NCBI GenBank assembly: GCA_030649775.1
Contig: JAUSFR010000070.1
Location: forward strand, 1 to 24,810
Length of the DNA: 24,810 bases
Origin: a bacterium
Lineage (GTDB): Bacteria > Patescibacteriota > Minisyncoccia > Phycocordibacterales > UBA10002
Reading direction: 5' to 3'
Under the pieces are notes generated by a model. The model did not search any database. It was not told where the DNA came from and was given only the letters and a program-made list of their open reading frames with translations. The position numbers and the translations under genes are program-made. Below, one piece after another: positions 21,338 to 24,810 of this stretch (positions are counted from its first letter, which is position 1; each line of letters starts with the position of its first letter).

Positions 21338-23536
21338 CTACGGATTTCTTCCTGCACGGATTTCGCCGATATAGAATTCACCCTGCTTTTTGAACTCGGG
21401 ATTGAGCTCAATCGCTTTTTGAAGTTCCTTGATGCTCTCGGCGCGATTACCGTTTGCAAAATACACGGCCGCGAGAGAAACGTGCGTTTGCGGGTCTTTG
21501 GGATTGTGCTCGGCACGAAGCTTTAGCAGGGTGATGACCTTTGGATACTGCTTCATCTCAAAGTACGCTTTCACCAGTCGCTCGTCGGTAAGCATAGCCA
21601 CCTCGGTTGTGGCGGAGAGCAATTCTTCCGCGAGCGGAAACTCCCCAGCATAGACTGCCGATACCGCATAGGCGAGCCGTGCGTTGTTATAGGTCGGCAC
21701 GCTCTCAAATGCTTGTTTGAGAAGTGAAAGCGCATCACTGGCTCTCCCCACACTCAAATAGGTGCTTGCGAGTTCAAAGGCGACCGTTTGTTTGTTCGGG
21801 GATGTTTCGTGAGCCTTCTCCATATGCGGGAGCGCGTCCGAAAATCTTCCGAGGCGATTGTAAAATCCTCCGATAAACATTCGCAGTCTCGTATCGGTGG
21901 GCACGCGGTCAATCTCGCGAGTCATCGCGAGGAGGGCGAAGTCAATAAACTCCTTCTTTAATTCGGGGGCGACACCTGCCGCATTCGCCGCGGAAATGGC
22001 GGTTTGCATGGCCTGCTCCGCGACCTCCTGCGTACCGATGGTCTCGGTCGCGAACGCATGTTTATAGAACGCGAGATTTTCGGAAACACCCTTTGTTTGT
22101 GGTTTTAAACCGTTGATGAGGTCGCGAGCGACACCAATGGCGCGTATGTTCAGCACATACACCGTGGAAACTAAGGTAATGAGCAAGACCGCTCCGGACA
22201 CCGAAAGAGCATAGTCGCTCCGTATCGCCGAAAGTTTTTCAAGTTGCGGAAGGGGACGACCGAAGCGGAAGTGCATAAACGAAAGGAGGGAGAAAAACAG
22301 AAGGTAACTGACGAGGTTGTCAAAGACGAAGAAGTTGTGAATGACATACGCTGTAAGTAACCCCGTAAACACACTTTTTTCCACGAAAGAAAAAGGTTCG
22401 TCCCCGTTGGTCGGCTTCCCTCTCCAAAGTAGCCACAGGACGCCGACAAAAAGCGAGAGGTACGAAAGAAGTCCCAAGAGTCCGGCCGAAATGAGCCAGT
22501 CAAAAAAGATATTGTGTGTTCGGTCAAACCATTGTTCCTGCGCCCACATCTTGGGGTTGTAGTATTTGTTGAAGACGTTGTTGAACCCCTCCTGACCCCA
22601 GCCGAGAAGCGGGTTCTCCTTGAACCCTTGCCATGCCATTCCCCACACCATAAAGCGCGGACCGGCATCACCAACCGAGATGGAAGCGAAACGGGTAAGC
22701 GCCGGATTACCCTTGATGAACTCGCTGTTACGCGCACCATACAGTCCTCCCACGACGAGGAGCAGAACGGCAATGGCCACCCCCGCCTTGACGCGAAGAC
22801 GTGGGTTTTTCTTTTCAAAAAGCGCAATAAGGAAAAGCACGACGAGAAGTCCTCCGACAAGTCCGATACCCGCTCCGCGGGTCGCCGTGAAGATGAGTGT
22901 GAAAATCTGAAGAAAGAGGGCTCCGCCATAGAGACACTTCACCGGGAAAGAAACTTTGTGACGGACAATAAGGAAGAGAGTGAGGAAGATGTGGAAGAGC
23001 ATATAGCCGGCAAAATACGCGGCGTTGCCGAACGTGCCGTCCAAGCGCACCCCTCCCTGATTGATGACAATCTTCCCCGCAAGTTGCAGGATTCCGTAAA
23101 TACCCAAAAATGCCGAGACCCCCACCGAGGTCGCGAAAAAACGATGCCACCACTTTTCTTCGTTTAAGACTGCGGAGGCGACAAGGAAAGACGCTCCAAG
23201 ATGGCCAAGCATAATAAACCCTTCCATTCGCTCAAAGTTGCTCAAAAACGCCTTGAGAGGGTTTATCGCGAAAATATCCGCGAGGAAGACAACGCCGAGA
23301 AACGAGGCGACGCCCCAGAGTAGCACCGATTTCTTGGGCCGAAGCACGGGATTCCGAAGCGCGAGCAAGAGATAGCAGGCGAAGAGGACTTCAATAATGA
23401 TTCGGAACGCAAAGCCTTTTCCGGTAATGAACGGAAAAAACAGTGACGAGGTGATGACAAGGGGGATGAACGGGACGAGGAAAAGTCCCCCGCGGGTTAC
23501 CCATAGCAGTATGGTATCAATGGTTTTTTTATTCAT
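21338..23536 (-). CDS. O-antigen ligase/polymerase-like membrane protein with C-terminal TPRs
   Basis: 732 residues from ATG 23536. The first ~440 residues hold about 10-12 hydrophobic helices plus a large periplasmic-type loop with MAWQGFKENPLLGWGQEGF and RTHNIFFDWLISAG (His near 341), the signature of the Wzy/WaaL/PglL O-antigen ligase family (PF04932). Residues about 545-725 are tetratricopeptide repeats (GRFSDALPHMEKAHETSP, GRASDALSLLKQAFESVP, GNRAESIKELQKAIELNP). The enzyme would transfer or polymerise lipid-linked glycan outside the membrane; TPRs may hold protein partners, which suits a protein O-glycosylating role, but this is inference. Six residues before the chosen ATG also read open; the chosen start matches MNKKTIDTILLW. 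It lies 38 nt after the PseI-like stop, so they are probably co-transcribed. Confidence 0.9.
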   Translation of the reverse strand: MNKKTIDTILLWVTRGGLFLVPFIPLVITSSLFFPFITGKGFAFRIIIEVLFACYLLLALRNPVLRPKKSVLLWGVASFLGVVFLADIFAINPLKAFLSNFERMEGFIMLGHLGASFLVASAVLNEEKWWHRFFATSVGVSAFLGIYGILQLAGKIVINQGGVRLDGTFGNAAYFAGYMLFHIFLTLFLIVRHKVSFPVKCLYGGALFLQIFTLIFTATRGAGIGLVGGLLVVLFLIALFEKKNPRLRVKAGVAIAVLLLVVGGLYGARNSEFIKGNPALTRFASISVGDAGPRFMVWGMAWQGFKENPLLGWGQEGFNNVFNKYYNPKMWAQEQWFDRTHNIFFDWLISAGLLGLLSYLSLFVGVLWLLWRGKPTNGDEPFSFVEKSVFTGLLTAYVIHNFFVFDNLVSYLLFFSLLSFMHFRFGRPLPQLEKLSAIRSDYALSVSGAVLLITLVSTVYVLNIRAIGVARDLINGLKPQTKGVSENLAFYKHAFATETIGTQEVAEQAMQTAISAANAAGVAPELKKEFIDFALLAMTREIDRVPTDTRLRMFIGGFYNRLGRFSDALPHMEKAHETSPNKQTVAFELASTYLSVGRASDALSLLKQAFESVPTYNNARLAYAVSAVYAGEFPLAEELLSATTEVAMLTDERLVKAYFEMKQYPKVITLLKLRAEHNPKDPQTHVSLAAVYFANGNRAESIKELQKAIELNPEFKKQGEFYIGEIRAGRNP

Positions 23537-23574
23537 CCCGCTATGGTAGCACATACCGTCCCTCTGACAAGCGT

Positions 23575-24810
23575 TCAGGATACCATCTCAAAAGAAAGCG
23601 GGGTTGCGAAAGGGATGTCCTTTGTCGCATGCTTACCGATAACCTCGTCATAGTGTTTTGTCGGCAGTCCGAACCCCGGTCGCACATCCCGCACATTCTC
23701 TTTCGTGAATAGCTCACCTTTCTTGATGTCCTTTCCCGAAAAGAGCGAACGACGAAAACGCCTGTTATATTCCTCCACGCTACTTGCCGGTCCGTAGTGA
23801 GGCGTACCACAAAGCACCTCCGGAACAGTAAGACTTTTTTTGCCTGCTTCCGCCTCGCGGATGCTCGTCACGAGCTCTTTGAGTTCAGCGGGTTCAAGAG
23901 AAAACCGCGCGTCCACACCGCCCTTGCTCCTGTCCAGGGTAAGGTGTTTTTCAATGATACTCGCGCCGGAGATGACGGCCATCAGCGGAACGACTGTTCC
24001 CGCGTTGTTGTCCGAGAATCCGGAGACCACTCCAAATCGCGTGGAGATGTCCGCAATGGTTGCAAGGTGCATATCGGAAAACGTTGGTTCGGTAGCGTAC
24101 CCGGTGACGCAGTGGAGTATCGCGATATCCGTAGTTCCATACTGTCGCAGGACATCCACGGCCTCTTTGATTTCCTCCTTTGTAGCGTATCCGACCGAAA
24201 GAATGACAGGCTTCTTCGTCTTCGCCACCTTTCGGAGCAAGAGAAAGTCGGTCGCCTCGTACGAGGCAATTTTGTAACATGGAACTTTAAGGTTCTCCAA
24301 AAAATCAACCGCCGTTTCGTCGAATGGCGTGGAAAACAAGATGATGCCGAGCTCGTCCGCAAGTTTTTTTAACTTCGGTTGCCACTCCCACGGCGTGTAG
24401 GCTTCTTTGTAAAGCTCATAGAGTGTCTGCCCTTTCCACCCTTCCGGATTGTTTTCTCCACCCACTCTGAACCACTCATTATCGGAATTAAGCGTAATCG
24501 TGTGGGGCGTATAGGTTTGAAGCTTTACCGCGTCCGCTCCCGCTCCCTTCGCGGCCTCAAGCAGCGCGACTGCTTCTTCGTATTTTTGGTGATGATTGCC
24601 CGAAATCTCCGCGACAATAAAACAGGGGGCACCCGCTCCAATCGCTCTCCCACCAATCTGTATAGAGGGCAAGAGCGGGCGGGGAAATTCTAACAGCGTC
24701 ACCGCTACCCCTCCGTGTGTCTCCTTCTCCTCTATCTGTTTGTATCCGGCTTTCTTGAAACTGTGGAGTGACGCGAGATTATCCGCTTTGATACGCGCGC
24801 GAATACGCGT
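23575..24810 (-). CDS. GNAT-PseI fusion: pseudaminic/sialic acid synthase-like (N-terminus beyond window)
   Basis: The frame is open from the right edge to the TGA-type stop at 23575, at least 411 residues. The first ~36 visible residues (RIKADNLASLHSFKKAGYKQ, then IEEKETHGGVAVTLLEFP) look like the C-terminal end of a GNAT acetyltransferase. They lead without a stop into a NeuB/PseI synthase: FIVAEISGNHHQKYEEAV, VKLQTYTPHTITLNSDN, TLYELYKEAYTPWEW, IILFSTPFDETAVDFLE, then KHLTLDRSKGGVDARFSLEP and a C-terminal SAF (antifreeze-like) domain (RRSLFSGKDIKKGELFTKEN). NeuB/PseI condense a hexose derivative with phosphoenolpyruvate to a nonulosonate; the TPWEW and YGPASSVEEYNRRFRRSLF words favour the PseI (pseudaminic acid) branch. 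The only start codons near the junction are GTG (24702) and TTG, no ATG, which favours a fusion over separate genes. Confidence 0.88.
   Translation of the reverse strand, partial: TRIRARIKADNLASLHSFKKAGYKQIEEKETHGGVAVTLLEFPRPLLPSIQIGGRAIGAGAPCFIVAEISGNHHQKYEEAVALLEAAKGAGADAVKLQTYTPHTITLNSDNEWFRVGGENNPEGWKGQTLYELYKEAYTPWEWQPKLKKLADELGIILFSTPFDETAVDFLENLKVPCYKIASYEATDFLLLRKVAKTKKPVILSVGYATKEEIKEAVDVLRQYGTTDIAILHCVTGYATEPTFSDMHLATIADISTRFGVVSGFSDNNAGTVVPLMAVISGASIIEKHLTLDRSKGGVDARFSLEPAELKELVTSIREAEAGKKSLTVPEVLCGTPHYGPASSVEEYNRRFRRSLFSGKDIKKGELFTKENVRDVRPGFGLPTKHYDEVIGKHATKDIPFATPLSFEMVS

Noticed and set aside
22514..23167. 217-codon plus-strand frame
   Set aside because: Antisense shadow of the O-antigen ligase-like gene; charged low-complexity translation without a domain.
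1..24810. tRNA, rRNA or other structured RNA genes
   Set aside because: I saw no cloverleaf with a conserved TTCGA-type arm or other recognisable RNA in any spacer; most spacers are under 200 nt and filled with repeats.

Overview
The window looks like a chromosomal segment of a Patescibacteria/CPR bacterium, most likely of the Parcubacteria group. The reasons are: compact gene packing; very few Shine-Dalgarno sequences in front of genes; a giant surface-fibre gene carrying the 'GIGTTSP-type' repeat style and the N-terminal helix-turn-helix word seen in Parcubacteria; small Lys/Arg-rich proteins; and short low-complexity intergenic repeats. TGA is used as a stop (for example maf and the AI-2E-family gene), so the recoded codes of Gracilibacteria/Absconditabacteria do not apply. 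No taxonomic marker such as rRNA is present, so the lineage call is inference.

Layout. 1-4984 (minus) is one uninterrupted reading frame of at least 1661 codons that runs off the left edge: HTH-like head, linker, one membrane helix, three ~104-residue helical repeats, a Pro-rich hinge and a long repetitive beta-rich fibre. 4985-5776 is a 792-bp gene-free divergent spacer with a promoter for the fibre gene, two inverted repeats and a dense cluster of CCGAGA words. gatB (5777-7201) is the only plus-strand gene. Everything after it is on the minus strand: obg, a MYG1-family hydrolase/nuclease, an AI-2E-family membrane protein, two small membrane proteins, a secreted beta-helix/membrane protein, an ABC exporter pair with a nucleotidyltransferase, two Nudix hydrolases, maf, a GNAT acetyltransferase, secA, a 28-residue Lys/Arg-rich protein, murB, an O-antigen ligase-like protein with C-terminal TPRs, and a pseudaminic-acid-synthase-like protein that is in frame with a GNAT tail at the right edge.

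How the genes fit together. There are two broad themes. One is the cell surface: fibre, secreted beta-helix protein, ABC-2 exporter, SecA, MurB, O-antigen ligase/polymerase and the PseI-like synthase. The right-hand glycan genes could supply the sugar and transferase for decorating Ser/Thr-rich surface proteins such as the fibre, but that link is inference. The other is nucleotide house-cleaning and translation (Nudix x2, Maf, GatB, Obg).

The most unusual signal is a set of heptanucleotide tandem repeats (AATAACC and variants) filling at least five spacers, with related 7-nt arrays embedded in frame inside secA and murB. A second dispersed family, double-hairpin elements opening with TGTCATTCC, occurs in spacers and once inside secA. 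Together these make an about 57-codon insert in SecA that appears to be built from intergenic-type DNA.
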